Of a DNA stretch of 64,000 nucleotides, positions 8,452 through 17,725 are shown piece after piece. The position numbers and the translations under genes were made by a program. Location: the NCBI GenBank assembly GCA_963805915.1, contig CAWDWD010000018.1:1-64000 (forward strand). Reading direction: 5' to 3'. This DNA is from JAEULH01 sp963805915 (lineage in GTDB: Bacteria > Pseudomonadota > Alphaproteobacteria > Rhodospirillales > Defluviicoccaceae). A model generated the notes under the pieces. The model saw only the letters and a program-made list of their open reading frames with translations, was not told the origin of the DNA and did not search any database. Positions within the stretch are counted from its first letter, which is position 1. Each line of letters begins with the position of its first letter.

Positions 8452-9987
8452 TCAGGCGGCGCGCGATGCTGTCGGCCCGCCGTCGCGTCGCCGATAGAGT
8501 TCGGCAAGCGAGGCCGAGTGCCCCGGTCCGGTGACGATGCGGCAGTGCTCGCGGGCGAGCCCGCGCGGATCGTCGACGCCGCACGAGTGGGCGATAATGC
8601 CGACCTCCTTGACCATGTTTTCCGCGTAGTGGCGCACCCGTTCGGCCTTGTCGATCGGGTCCAGCCCGCGTTGCAGCCGCGGGTCCTGGGTGGTGATGCC
8701 GGCGGCGCAGGTGTTCTTGTTGCACCGCATGGATTGAATGCAGCCGAGCGCGAACATGAACCCGCGCGCCGAGTTGACGAAATCGGCGCCGATGCACAGC
8801 GCCCAGGCCACATCGGCCGGGGTGATCAGCTTGCCCGAGGCGATGACCCGGATCTGCCCGCGCAGCCCATACTCGGTGAGCTTATCAACGACCAGCGGCA
8901 GGCTTTCCTGGATCGGCAGGCCGACGTAATCGAGCAGGCTCATGGGCGCGGCCCCGGTTCCGCCGTCGGCGCTGTCGACGGTGATGAAGTCGGGGGCGCT
9001 GTCGATGCCGCGGCGGCGGATTTCGCAGCACAGCTCATCGAGCCAGGCCGGCTCGCCGAGGACGAACTTGAAGCCGGTTGGTTTGCCGCCGATCCGGCGA
9101 ACACGGCCGACGAAATCGAGCAGATCGCCGGTGCTGTCGATCTCAGGGTGACGGCTCGGGCTCAACGAGTTCCTGGCCCTCGGGGATGCCGCGGATCGCC
9201 GCGATCTCGGCCGACACCTTGGCCCCCGGCAGGATCCCGCCCTTGCCGGGCTTCGCACCCTGGCTGAGCTTGATCTCGATCATCCGGACCTGGGGATGGG
9301 CCGCGACCGCGCGAAGTTTGCTCTCGTCCAGTTCGCCCTTGTCGTCGCGCACGCCATACTTGGCGGTGCCGATCTGAAAAACGATATCCGCCCCGCCTTC
9401 GAGATGGGCCGGCGAAAGGCCGCCCTCGCCGGTGTTCATCCAGCATCCGGCCATCCGCGCGCCGTTGGACAGCGCCAGTACGGCGGCCCTGGAGATGGCG
9501 CCAAAGCTCATCGCCGAAACGTTGAACAGGCTCCTCGCCGCGTACGGCGTGGCGCAGTCGGGTCCGATCGTCACCGCCTGGGCGGCCGCGGACGACCCGG
9601 CCAAGATTGGGGCCAGGCTGGGGAAGGTCGCGTTGGCGAACAGGATCGTGCCCTCGGCGCGAAGATCGCGGGTGGAGCCAAACGGCTGGGTGTTATCGAG
9701 GTTCTTGGCTGCCCGATAGACCCAAGTCCGTTGCGCCCGGTTGAACGGCATCTCCTCGCGGTCCATGGCGAAGAAGTACTGCCTGAAGAAAACCCCGACG
9801 TGCTCCAACAGATAGCGCACCCTGCCGATCACCGGGAAGTTGCGGCGGATGGCGTGGCGGGTCTGAGTGACATCAACGACGTAAAGGACCCCCACCGCGA
9901 GAACACCGATGCCGAGCGCGAAGGCGAACAGGGCGGCCAGCACGGCAAGGAAGGTCATCAGAAATTGGGGAATGCTGAGCCCGTCCA
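8452..9987 (-). CDS. FMN-binding glutamate synthase-family protein (frameshifted)
   Basis: The N-terminal frame (ATG 9987, preceded by AAAGGTGG) has one or two membrane segments (about residues 8-35) and then the glutamate synthase FMN domain (SAMSFGAISRAAVLALS, NTGEGGLSPAH, DIVFQIGTAKYGVRD, IEIKLSQGAKPGKGG). The C-terminal frame continues with LSPSRHPEIDS, ITVDSADGGTGAAP and IASGKLITPADVAWAL, plus a Cys cluster (CIQSMRCNKNTCAAGI) that would hold the Fe-S centre. A single extra base at about 9173-9175 separates the frames. These membrane-anchored, single-subunit GltB-like proteins lack the amidotransferase domain; their substrate is not firmly known. Confidence 0.87.
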
Positions 9988-10407
9988 TATCGCCACCTTT
10001 CCGGGCACGCCACCGCAGGGACGAGGAGGCGGCCGCCGACCTGATAATGTACACCAGGATCCTAGCACATTTATGCGGTGCGGCAACAAAGCGTCCGCCG
10101 AGCAACACCGATGGCTGCTTCGATCTGCCGCGCGTGGCGACGCGTGCCATGGGGACCAGAACTTGCGGCTTATTCGTAACTTGGGTTGACTTCCGCCACG
10201 GAAGCGCCCAACGTCAGAGCACGATCGCTGGACGTCATCCAGCAGTCCGGCGCGTGTGTCGTACCTCGTTGTGCGGTCCGGACATCCCCACCATAATCCC
10301 CTTTGCCCGATCACGCGGGGCATTCTTGAAAATCGCTCGCGAGCGATGCGTGACGGGTTGTGTCCTGGTTGCGCCTTGGCGCGGGACCAATTGAAAGACC
10401 ATAACAC
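9988..10407. other. Intergenic region upstream of the helicase, with a perfect palindrome
   Basis: No gene is supportable in this 420-bp stretch between divergent genes. It contains a perfect 16-bp palindrome, ATCGCTCGCGAGCGAT, at 10332-10347, about 60 bp before the helicase start. The palindrome could be an operator or an RNA stem in the 5' leader. Cold- or growth-regulated leaders are common for this helicase family, but nothing more can be read here. Confidence 0.45.
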
Positions 10408-11760
10408 TTGACTTCTTTTTCCGATCTCGGCGTCGCCGAACCCATTCGGCACGCCCTCGAAAACTCGAACTACGTCACGCCCACGCCTATTCAGCAGCAC
10501 GCCATCCCCTTGCTGCTCGAGGGCAAGGATCTGTTCGGCGTGGCGCAAACCGGTACCGGCAAGACCGCCGCGTTCGCCCTGCCTATGCTTCAGCGCCTTT
10601 CCCAGAGTGGCGCGCGTCAGGGGCGCGGCCCTTCGGCGCTCATTCTGGCGCCAACCCGCGAGCTGGTGGTTCAGATCGCCGCGGCAATCAGAACCTACGG
10701 CCGGCATCTGAAGCTGCGCGAAACCGCCATCTACGGCGGCATCAGCCAGGGACCGCAGGTCAAGTCGCTGCAGCGCGGCGTGGATATCCTGGTGGCGACA
10801 CCGGGGCGTCTGCTTGATCTGATCAATCAGGGCCACGCGCGGCTCGACGCCGTTTCTTTTCTCGTGCTCGACGAAGCCGACCGGATGCTCGACATGGGCT
10901 TCATCCATGACGTCCGCAAAATCGTCGGGACGCTGCCGAAGCAGCGCCAGTCAATGCTGTTTTCGGCAACCATGCCGCCGGAGATTACCCGCCTCGCGGC
11001 CGACATGCTGCGCGAGCCGGTCCGCGTCGAAGTGGCGCCGACGGGCACCGCGGTCGAACTTGTCGAGCAGAAGGTGTTTCACATCGCCGCGCCCGAAAAG
11101 CGCGCGTTGTTGAGCAGCCTGCTGCGCGACCCGGCGATGAGCCGGGTGATCGTGTTCACGCGAACCAAGCACGGCGCCAACCGGGTCGCCGAACAGCTCG
11201 GACGCGGCGGCGTTTCGGCGGCCGCCATCCACGGCAACAAGTCACAGTCCGCCCGGCAGGCGGCGCTCAACGACTTTCGCGCCGGCCGCTCACGGGTGCT
11301 GGTGGCGACCGATATCGCCGCGCGGGGCATCGACGTCGAGGCGGTGACGCATATCGTCAACTACGAGCTTCCAAACGTTCCCGAGACCTACGTCCACCGC
11401 ATCGGGCGAACTGCCCGGGCGGGCGCCCGTGGGACGGCGCTGTCGTTTTGCGATGCGGCCGAGCGGGCCTACTTGCGCGACATTGAACGCCTCCTTCGGC
11501 GCAGGATCGCTGTCGCCGAGTCCCCAAGGCGGGAAGCGACGGCGGCCGTTGCCATGCCCGCCCCCATGCCCGCCCCCGTGCCCGCCAGGGCACCGTCCGC
11601 GAAACCCATGCCTGCAAAGTCCGCGACGAAGCCGACGACTAAGTTCAAGTCGGCGGGGAAAGCCGCGCCCAAGCACGTTGGGGCCGAGAGCGGACCGAAA
11701 GAGTTTCAGCCGCGCCGGCTGAGGTCGCGCAATTCCGCGCGTCGCCCGCAGGCGGCCTGA
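10408..11760 (+). CDS. rhlE: DEAD-box ATP-dependent RNA helicase (RhlE-like)
   Basis: The 450-residue protein carries all core motifs: Q motif (YVTPTPIQQHAIP), motif I AQTGTGKT (residues 46-53), PTREL, TPGRLLD, VLDEADRMLDMGF, SATMP, VATDIAARGIDVE and HRIGRTARAG. The C-terminal 75 residues are low-complexity, with alternating Pro/Ala/Met (PAPMPAPVPA) and then Lys/Ala-rich stretches that likely bind RNA. Such helicases remodel RNA during ribosome assembly and decay. The start is a TTG at 10408, since MTSFSDLGV is the expected N-terminus; the ribosome-binding site is weak. RhlE assignment rests on motif style and tail. Confidence 0.92.
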   Translation: MTSFSDLGVAEPIRHALENSNYVTPTPIQQHAIPLLLEGKDLFGVAQTGTGKTAAFALPMLQRLSQSGARQGRGPSALILAPTRELVVQIAAAIRTYGRHLKLRETAIYGGISQGPQVKSLQRGVDILVATPGRLLDLINQGHARLDAVSFLVLDEADRMLDMGFIHDVRKIVGTLPKQRQSMLFSATMPPEITRLAADMLREPVRVEVAPTGTAVELVEQKVFHIAAPEKRALLSSLLRDPAMSRVIVFTRTKHGANRVAEQLGRGGVSAAAIHGNKSQSARQAALNDFRAGRSRVLVATDIAARGIDVEAVTHIVNYELPNVPETYVHRIGRTARAGARGTALSFCDAAERAYLRDIERLLRRRIAVAESPRREATAAVAMPAPMPAPVPARAPSAKPMPAKSATKPTTKFKSAGKAAPKHVGAESGPKEFQPRRLRSRNSARRPQAA

Positions 11761-11774
11761 CCTCGGGATGCCAA

Positions 11775-11806
11775 GCAGCACGCGTCGTCTCGACGGCGCG
11801 TGCTGC
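11775..11806 (+). terminator. Hairpin downstream of the helicase gene
   Basis: GCAGCACGC (11775-11783) can pair perfectly with GCGTGCTGC (11798-11806) around a 14-base loop that can itself pair. It lies just after the helicase stop. No T-run follows, so it may be a stabilising stem or a Rho-dependent site and not a classical terminator. Confidence 0.45.
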
Positions 11807-11880
11807 GGTGTCGTACGCTATGAAGGGTGGGACTTCGTGCTGCCCGCTGGTGTGTGAGAGCCCAGCGAAAGGAGATTGGA

Positions 11881-12096
11881 ATGGCTCGCAAGCCGAACTA
11901 TCGCTTCGATCGTCAAGAAAAGGATCGCGCCAAGGCGGCCAAGAAGGCTGAACGGCTCAAGGCCAAGCAGGACCGTTCGACCAAGAGACAGTCTTCCGAG
12001 ACCGATGAGCCCGAGGCCGATGAACCCGAACTCGCCGACGCCGACGCCGAGACCCGCGTCGACGGCGCAGAGTCCGCCGCTACCGACACGGATTAG
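11881..12096 (+). CDS. Small charged DUF4169-family protein
   Basis: The 71-residue protein has a highly basic N-terminal half (MARKPNYRFDRQEKDRAKAA, then Lys/Arg/Ala helix) and a highly acidic C-terminal half rich in Glu, Asp and Ala. A strong site (AAAGGAGATTGGA) precedes the ATG. The N-terminal pattern is the signature of a small alphaproteobacterial family (DUF4169) of unknown function; the charge split suggests a nucleic-acid- or protein-binding helix. It stands alone between the helicase and the oxygenase. Confidence 0.8.
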   Translation: MARKPNYRFDRQEKDRAKAAKKAERLKAKQDRSTKRQSSETDEPEADEPELADADAETRVDGAESAATDTD

Positions 12097-12412
12097 GCTT
12101 TGCGCCGCACCGTCGCCACACGTTGAGCAGTAAAAACTTAGAACAAGGTCATCGGCCAAGCGCGCGGTGGCGGACCGGCGCAAGGCGCGTTCGCGCCGAC
12201 TGCCAAGATCGCGGGCACCGTTAATCGGGCCAACTCCTGCAATCAGGGGCCGCGGAGACGCAAAAGCACCCGCGCCCGCTATGCGAGGCTCTCGGCTGCG
12301 CTCTGACCAGCGTCTCGTTTGCACCGGCGCGCGAGCTATGATACCGGAGAAGAGCAGGTTTATTGACCCGCGAGATGATGGGCGAGCGCGGCGGCATGTG
12401 GGGAATGGACGC
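12097..12412. other. Intergenic region upstream of the oxygenase
   Basis: The oxygenase frame is open upstream to 12167, but this extension is Arg/Ser-rich with poor coding character. I see no other gene and no recognisable promoter or RNA here. Confidence 0.4.
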
Positions 12413-13042
12413 ATGAGGGTTTTCGATATGCAGGCGCTCGGCGAGGCGTCCGTCCAGCATGATCCATGTGATTACATCGTGGTGCCGAATTTCGTTCGCC
12501 GCGACATGCTCGCCGCGGTCAACCGCGACTATCCCGCGATCACCGAGCCCGGCAACATGCCGCCAGAGGAATTGACCTACGGCCCGGTCTTCGCCGAGAT
12601 GCTCGATGAGCTGCGAAGCCTTAGCCTGAAGGAGGCGATCGCGCGCAAGTTCGCAATAGATCTCGAGGGATTTCCGCTCCAGATCACCGTGCGCAAGTAC
12701 AGTGCGGCGGCGGACGGGAACGTCCATAATGACTCTAAGCTGAAAGTCATCACTGCGCTGATCTACTTCAACGAAGACTGGCCGCACGACGGAGGCCGCC
12801 TGCGCCTGGTCCGTGATCCCGGCAACATCGACGACTACGGCGCCGAAGTGGAACCAAGCGGCGGCGCACTTTTGGCCTTTAAGCGCTCCGAACACTCCTA
12901 CCACGGCTTTAAGCCATGCGTCGGCGAACGGCGATCGCTGCAGATGTATTACGTTCGCCCCAAGCGCGCGGCGACGATCGATGCAAAGTCGATCGGCCTG
13001 AAGAAACGGCTCAAGCGTCTGCTGAAGGTTCGTTCGCGCTGA
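12413..13042 (+). CDS. 2OG-Fe(II) oxygenase superfamily protein
   Basis: The 209-residue protein has a 2-oxoglutarate/iron dioxygenase core. The iron ligands are visible as His-x-Asp in NVHNDSKLK (around residue 103) and a distal His in SEHSYHGF (about residue 163), and the 2OG-binding Arg lies just after it in GERRSLQMYYV. Strand blocks ALIYFNEDW and GGRLRLV match the double-stranded beta-helix. Substrate is unknown; similar small proteins are prolyl-hydroxylase-like. I chose ATG 12413 because coding character starts there. Confidence 0.8.
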   Translation: MRVFDMQALGEASVQHDPCDYIVVPNFVRRDMLAAVNRDYPAITEPGNMPPEELTYGPVFAEMLDELRSLSLKEAIARKFAIDLEGFPLQITVRKYSAAADGNVHNDSKLKVITALIYFNEDWPHDGGRLRLVRDPGNIDDYGAEVEPSGGALLAFKRSEHSYHGFKPCVGERRSLQMYYVRPKRAATIDAKSIGLKKRLKRLLKVRSR

Positions 13043-13111
13043 GCGGGACGAGGACGGTCGCGGTTCGACGATAGGGCGGCGCGGACACGAGTTAACGGGA
13101 GCGCGGGCGCG

Positions 13112-14083
13112 ATGATTACCGCATATAGCCGGGGCACCGGCGAGATTGTCGCCGCGCCGTTGCGGCCCCGAACGCCGATGGCAGACATCGTCTGGATCGA
13201 TGTTCTGACGCCGTCACTGGAAGAAAAAGCGCTGGTCGAGGAGATCACCGGGATCGCGATCCCGACGCCCGAGCAGATGCGCGAGATCGAGCCGTCGAGC
13301 CGGCTCTACAGCGAGGGTGACGCGTTGTTCATGACCGCGAGCGTGCTCCACCGCTCGGATGCCGAGGACCCCGAGACCCGCGCGATGACGTTCGTCATTG
13401 TCGACGGCGTCATGGTTTCGATCCGCTATTCGACCCCGCATTCGTTCGAGACGTTTCAAAGCCGCGTCCGCCAGAAGCCGGTGTTGATCATTAGCGCCGA
13501 GTCGACGCTCATCGGGCTGCTGGATGCGATGATCGACCGTATCGCCGACGCGCTCGAAACCGTTGACAGTAACGTCAACGCCTTGGCCAGGACCATCTTG
13601 TCGCTGGGCAAGGCTCCGCCGGGGGCATCGAAGGATCACAAGGACGAGCTCAGCCAGATCGGCCAGAACCAGGTGCGCTGCTCCAAGGCCGACGAAAGCC
13701 TCGTCAGCCTGACTCGGGTGCTCACCTTTTTCGACGCCAACATCCGTCCGGCCAATCAGAAGCAGTTGCGTTTTCGGATCAAGAGCCTTCAGCGCGACGT
13801 TCAGTCGTTGGCGGGTTACGCCGAACGGCTCTCGGAACGGCTGGAGTTCCTGCTCGAGGCGTCGTTGGGCGCCATCAATATCGAGCAGACCAAGATCATC
13901 AAGCTGTTTTCGGTGGTGGCGGTGGTATTCATGCCGCCGACCCTGATCGCCAGTATCTACGGCATGAATTTCGCGGCGATGCCCGAGCTCGACAAACCAT
14001 GGGGCTACCCGGCGGCGCTGGTCATGATGGTCGTTTCGGCCATCCTGCCATACGCGTTCTTTAAACTCCGCGGCTGGCTGTAG
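13112..14083 (+). CDS. corA: CorA-family magnesium/divalent cation transporter
   Basis: The 323-residue protein has the long cytoplasmic alpha/beta domain of CorA, followed by two C-terminal membrane helices (about residues 263-283 and 298-317). The pore signature YGMNF lies between them. Length fits the family. CorA forms a pentameric inner-membrane channel for Mg2+, sometimes Co2+ or Ni2+. It is a single gene, convergent with the malyl-CoA lyase gene. Confidence 0.95.
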   Translation: MITAYSRGTGEIVAAPLRPRTPMADIVWIDVLTPSLEEKALVEEITGIAIPTPEQMREIEPSSRLYSEGDALFMTASVLHRSDAEDPETRAMTFVIVDGVMVSIRYSTPHSFETFQSRVRQKPVLIISAESTLIGLLDAMIDRIADALETVDSNVNALARTILSLGKAPPGASKDHKDELSQIGQNQVRCSKADESLVSLTRVLTFFDANIRPANQKQLRFRIKSLQRDVQSLAGYAERLSERLEFLLEASLGAINIEQTKIIKLFSVVAVVFMPPTLIASIYGMNFAAMPELDKPWGYPAALVMMVVSAILPYAFFKLRGWL

Positions 14084-14125
14084 CCGCCCTCGGCCGGTAC
14101 GTTCGGATGGTCCGCGCGGATTGCG

Positions 14126-15113
14126 TCAGATTATCGCCTTGGCGGCGATGGCCTCGGACTTGCGGACCAGGGTCTCGGCCTGGCGGATCGAGGCGATGTC
14201 GATCATGCGGCCATCGAGCGTGACCGCGCCGACGCCTTCCGCGCCGGCCTCGGCCATGGCCGCGAGAATCCGCCGCGCCTTGTCGATCTCGTCCGCGGCT
14301 GGGACTGAAGACCTCGTTGGCGAGCTCGATCTGGTCGGGGTGAATGACCCACTTGCCCTCGAAGCCGAGCACCGCCGAGCGCATCGCCGCCGAGCGGAAG
14401 CCGGCCTCGTCGCGAAAGTCGGCGTAGGGTCCGTCAATGGGGCGAAGCCCGTTGGCGCGGGCGGCCACAACCAAACGCGACAACGGATAGTGCCACATGT
14501 CGTTCCAGTGGGCGGCGCGCTCACTATCCGCATCGGCGTCGGTCAGCACGGCGTAGCCGGGATGGGGGCCGCCGATGGTCATGGTCCGCGCCCCGCTCGA
14601 GGCGGCATAATCGCCGGGTCCGAAATGCAGCGATTCCAGCCGCCGGCTCGCCCCGGCGATGGCTGCGATGTTGTGCATCCCGAGCGCGGATTCGATCAGC
14701 ACCTCGATGCCCAGGGCTTTCTTGCGCCCCTTGGCCGCCTCGATTTGGGTCAACAGGACATCGACGGTATAGACATCCGCGGCGGCGCCGACCTTCGGCA
14801 CCATGACCAGGTCGAGCCGGTCGCCGGCCTGCTCGACGACATCGACCACGTCGCGGTACATGAACGGTGTATCGAGGCCGTTGATGCGCACCGACAGCGT
14901 GCGCCCGCCCCAGTCAAGGTCGTTGAGAGCTTCGATGACGCACTCACGCGCGCGGGCCTTGTCGGCCACGGGCACCGAGTCCTCGAGGTCGAACATGATG
15001 ATGTCAGCCGTGCTCTGCGTCGCCTTCTCGACGAACCGGCGGTTGGAGGCCGGAACCGAAAGCTGCGAGCGGTTGGCTCGGGTCCGGCACGGGGTGACGA
15101 TGGTGAAGCTCAT
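14126..15113 (-). CDS. mcl1: HpcH/HpaI-family malyl-CoA lyase-like protein (frameshifted)
   Basis: The main frame from ATG 15113 (GGAGG site upstream) matches L-malyl-CoA/beta-methylmalyl-CoA lyases: ADIIMFDLEDSVPVADKA, SVRINGLDTPFMYRDVVD, VMVPKVGAAADVYTVD, GIEVLIESALGMHNI, FGPGDYAASSGA, and GKWVIHPDQIELANEVFSP. The Asp/Glu metal ligands (DLED, IES) are present. The last 60 residues (AADEIDKARRIL ... MIDIASIRQAE) are in another frame; one extra C in a CCC run (14301-14303) accounts for this. The enzyme cleaves malyl-CoA or methylmalyl-CoA to glyoxylate plus an acyl-CoA, as in the ethylmalonyl-CoA pathway; a plain citrate-lyase beta-like role cannot be excluded. Confidence 0.85.
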
Positions 15114-15193
15114 GGCGGCCTCCGGCTGGAGCGATGGTGACCATGCACTATAGGACCCGCGGGCCGCGCCGCTCCACCGAATTCTGCACGCGT

Positions 15194-16189
15194 CTAGTCC
15201 GACCGACGCGGCGGTGGAACGCGGCGGGCCAGCGGGTGGGCCTGGCGGACCAGGCTTTGCAGCCGTTCGGCCTGAACGTGGGTGTAGATCTGGGTGGTGG
15301 TAATGTCGGCGTGGCCGAGCATTTGCTGGAGGCTGCGGAGATCCGCGCCGTGGGCAAGCAGGTGACTGGCGAACGAATGGCGGATCACGTGCGGGGAGAC
15401 CCGCGCCGGATCGAGGCCCGCGGTGATGGCGAGATCGTTGAGCAGCTGGGCGAAGCGAGCGCGGGTCAGATGACCGAAGCGCGAGCGCGACGGAAACAGC
15501 CACGGCGAGTTGGCGCGGCCATGACGGGTCGCGACGGCGCGCGCGACAAACGTGGCGCGGACCTTGGCATAAGCGCCGAGACAGGCCATGGCCGGATCGG
15601 TCAGCGGGACGATGCGCTCCTTGCCGCCCTTGCCGCGGACGATCAGCACATCGCCCTCGGCGGCGAGCGCCGACAGCGGCAGGCCAACGAGTTCGGAGAC
15701 CCTGAGGCCCGTGGCGTAAAGGACTTCCATTAGCGCGGCGAGGCGCAGGCCCGCCGGCGTGGCCGCTGCGCGCGCGGCGGCGAGCAGGCGGTCAACGTCC
15801 GCCTCGCTGAGGTATTTCGGCAGGCGAACGCTCTGCCGTGGCCGGTCGATCAGGGTCGTCGGGTCGTCGTCGCGAAAGCCTTCGCCGAGGAGGAAGCGGA
15901 AGAACTGGCTCAGCGTCGACATCCGCCGCGCCGCCGTCCGCGGCGCCATTCCGGCGGCCGCTTGGGCCGCGAGGTAGCCACGCAGTGTCGCCGCGTCGGC
16001 GGCCTCGGGCGAGACTTCGAGACGCCGCGTGTAGGTTGAGAAGTCGCCCAGGTCGCGGCGATAGGCGTCAAGCGTATTACGCGCCGCGCCGCGTTCGGCG
16101 GCCATCATTTCGAGGAAGGCCTCGACGTGGCGCGAGGTGAGCGGCCTGGCTGGCCGCGGCGGACCCGGCTCAGCGCTGGAACCGGTCAT
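15194..16189 (-). CDS. xerD: Site-specific tyrosine recombinase XerD
   Basis: The 331-residue protein has the SAM-like N-terminal core-binding domain (about residues 20-105) and the catalytic domain. The catalytic residues are Arg in ATGLRVSEL, Lys in GKGGKER, His-x-x-Arg in HVIRHSFASH, His in LGHADITTTQ and Tyr in IYTHV. XerC/XerD resolve chromosome dimers at dif at the divisome. XerD is preferred over XerC on overall pattern. I chose ATG 16189, which lies inside the 3' end of the small upstream gene, so the two are probably translationally coupled. Confidence 0.9.
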   Translation of the reverse strand: MTGSSAEPGPPRPARPLTSRHVEAFLEMMAAERGAARNTLDAYRRDLGDFSTYTRRLEVSPEAADAATLRGYLAAQAAAGMAPRTAARRMSTLSQFFRFLLGEGFRDDDPTTLIDRPRQSVRLPKYLSEADVDRLLAAARAAATPAGLRLAALMEVLYATGLRVSELVGLPLSALAAEGDVLIVRGKGGKERIVPLTDPAMACLGAYAKVRATFVARAVATRHGRANSPWLFPSRSRFGHLTRARFAQLLNDLAITAGLDPARVSPHVIRHSFASHLLAHGADLRSLQQMLGHADITTTQIYTHVQAERLQSLVRQAHPLARRVPPPRRSD

Positions 16190-16310
16190 CGGGAATGATT
16201 TTCTCGACGTGCTGCGTCGGTGCCGGAATATCCGAAAAAGCCAGATAGACACCGCCACCGACAACCACGATCAACGCGGCGACGGCGGCGATGCGGATAA
16301 GAGTTTTCAT
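16170..16310 (-). CDS. 46-residue single-pass membrane protein
   Basis: A short frame from ATG 16310 to TGA at 16170-16172 encodes 46 residues: a basic start (MKTLIR), one hydrophobic segment (about residues 6-26), then FSDIPAPTQHVEKIIPDDRF. The DIPAP and VEKxIP elements recur in small alphaproteobacterial proteins that I recall only as hypothetical. Its 3' end overlaps the xerD start by 20 bp, and fliL lies upstream in the same direction. The function is unknown; it is probably an inner-membrane anchored peptide with a periplasmic tail. Confidence 0.7.
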   Translation of the reverse strand: MKTLIRIAAVAALIVVVGGGVYLAFSDIPAPTQHVEKIIPDDRFQR

Positions 16311-16467
16311 GCCGTGACGAACCTGTTCCTAATGATCCAGGCGCGCCCGAAAGCCAGCGGCCGGCGCGCGGGGCTTCAAGTTGACTTCCGGAAGGCTGGT
16401 GAACTGCCTCGCATCTTACGCGAGCGCGACTGGCGGTTCAACGTCGCGGCGCGCGAGACGGATGCCT

Positions 16468-17001
16468 TCAGTTCAGAATGAACTGGCGGAAGAGGACGGA
16501 TTTGACGTGGCCGGGCGCGATCCTGGCGTCGATCAGGGTGGTGAGTTCGGCGCGGACGCGTGACGCACCGGCCTCGCCGATGAGATCCCCGCGCGTTTGG
16601 TCGCGCAGGTAGCCGTGCAGCGCGTCGATGACCTCGGTCTGGCTGGCCTCGAGCCTCGGGCGCAGGTCCTCGGGCAACTCGACGACGATGCCGAGCTTGA
16701 CGTATCGCGGCATTCGCCCCTCGCTCCTGAGATCGGCGATGACATCGGGGAAGTCGTGGTAGACGAGCGGACCGCCGAGATCGAGTGCGACCACCCGCGG
16801 CGCCTCGCGCTGCACGACTACAGCGACAATGCCGGCGCCAACAGCAACGATCGCCAGCGCGCCCATCGCCCAAACCCACTTTAACGGCAACCCGTTCACC
16901 CGCGCCAGCCACGCTTTTACCCGCGCGGCGATGCGGTTGTTGCTCTCGGCCACGACAGGCGGACCGCCCGTGATGTCGGTTTGACGTGTCGACTGTGACA
17001 A
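16468..17001 (-). CDS. fliL: Flagellar basal body-associated protein FliL
   Basis: The 177-residue protein has a short cytoplasmic N-terminus, one membrane helix (about residues 44-64, WAMGALAIVAVGAGIVAVVV) and a periplasmic FliL domain (DLRSEGRMPRYVKLGIVVEL ... EVIDALHGYLRDQT). It ends with VLFRQFILN, the family-typical C-terminus. FliL associates with the stator units and supports motor torque. It is isolated here from other flagellar genes. Confidence 0.88.
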   Translation of the reverse strand: MSQSTRQTDITGGPPVVAESNNRIAARVKAWLARVNGLPLKWVWAMGALAIVAVGAGIVAVVVQREAPRVVALDLGGPLVYHDFPDVIADLRSEGRMPRYVKLGIVVELPEDLRPRLEASQTEVIDALHGYLRDQTRGDLIGEAGASRVRAELTTLIDARIAPGHVKSVLFRQFILN

Positions 17002-17065
17002 TCTTCGAACCCCCCGGTTGCGGCGCCTCCGCTCAAGCCCGGCTCACCGCCCCGCGAGAGGCATC

Positions 17066-17527
17066 TTACATGGCGAAAGCGCGCACGTCGCCAGGTTGAC
17101 GCAGCATTTTGTCGACTTCGCTCATGTGAATGGTCTCCTCGGCGACCATTCGGCGAGCGTATTCCTCAAGCATGACGTCACGATTGTTCACGATGTCGAG
17201 CAGGGTGAGGTAGAGATCCAGCGCCTCTTGTTCGTGCTCGAGGGACTCGCGCAGGATGGCCCCAATATCGTGTTTTTCGCTCTCGAGAAGCTTGCCAATC
17301 CCGAGCGACGGATGCCCGCCGAGCGCGGTGATCAATTCGCCCGCCTGCTGCGCGTGGAGAAGGGACTCGTCGGCCTGGCCGCGCAGCCACGAGACGATCG
17401 GGATGCGGCCGTAGCCATAAACCATCAGCGAATAGTGCGTATAGCGGACCACGCCCGCCAGTTCGGCCTCCAGAATCACGTTCAGGGTCGAGATGACCGC
17501 CTGTTTGTCATAGTCGGTATTGGCCAT
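17066..17527 (-). CDS. bfr: Bacterioferritin-like ferritin
   Basis: The 153-residue protein has the four-helix ferritin fold with ferroxidase ligands visible: Glu in ILEAELAGVVRYTHY, Glu-x-x-x-His in ESLLHAQQAGELI, and Glu in the later helices (EHEQEAL, EETIHMSEVD). It stores iron as a ferric mineral in a 24-mer cytoplasmic shell. The Met that binds inter-subunit haem in classical Bfr is not obvious, so this may be haem-free. Start ATG 17527 has a GGAG site. It stands alone between fliL and bcp. Confidence 0.85.
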   Translation of the reverse strand: MANTDYDKQAVISTLNVILEAELAGVVRYTHYSLMVYGYGRIPIVSWLRGQADESLLHAQQAGELITALGGHPSLGIGKLLESEKHDIGAILRESLEHEQEALDLYLTLLDIVNNRDVMLEEYARRMVAEETIHMSEVDKMLRQPGDVRAFAM

Positions 17528-17725
17528 ACTTATCTCCAAGGACGCTTTTTTCGCGCCGGTTGCCATCCGGACACCCGGCCGCCGCAGTCGGGCCGGAGGA
17601 GCGGAAAGAGATGTCTCGGTAACAAATTTGGCCGGCCGAGGCAATGTCAAGTGCCAGGCTCAAGCGGCGGGCCGGCGAGCCATCGGGCCCGCGAGGCCCA
17701 ACTTACCGGTCGCACTTCGCCTCGA

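Noticed and set aside
7473..8813. Long minus-strand frame opposite the RTX gene
   Set aside because: Repetitive codons of the RTX repeats keep the opposite strand open. The predicted peptide (VVA/IAA runs) mirrors the repeats and has no independent support.
12167..12412. Upstream extension of the oxygenase to 12167
   Set aside because: The extra 82 residues are Arg/Ser-rich with no family match, and coding character begins at ATG 12413.
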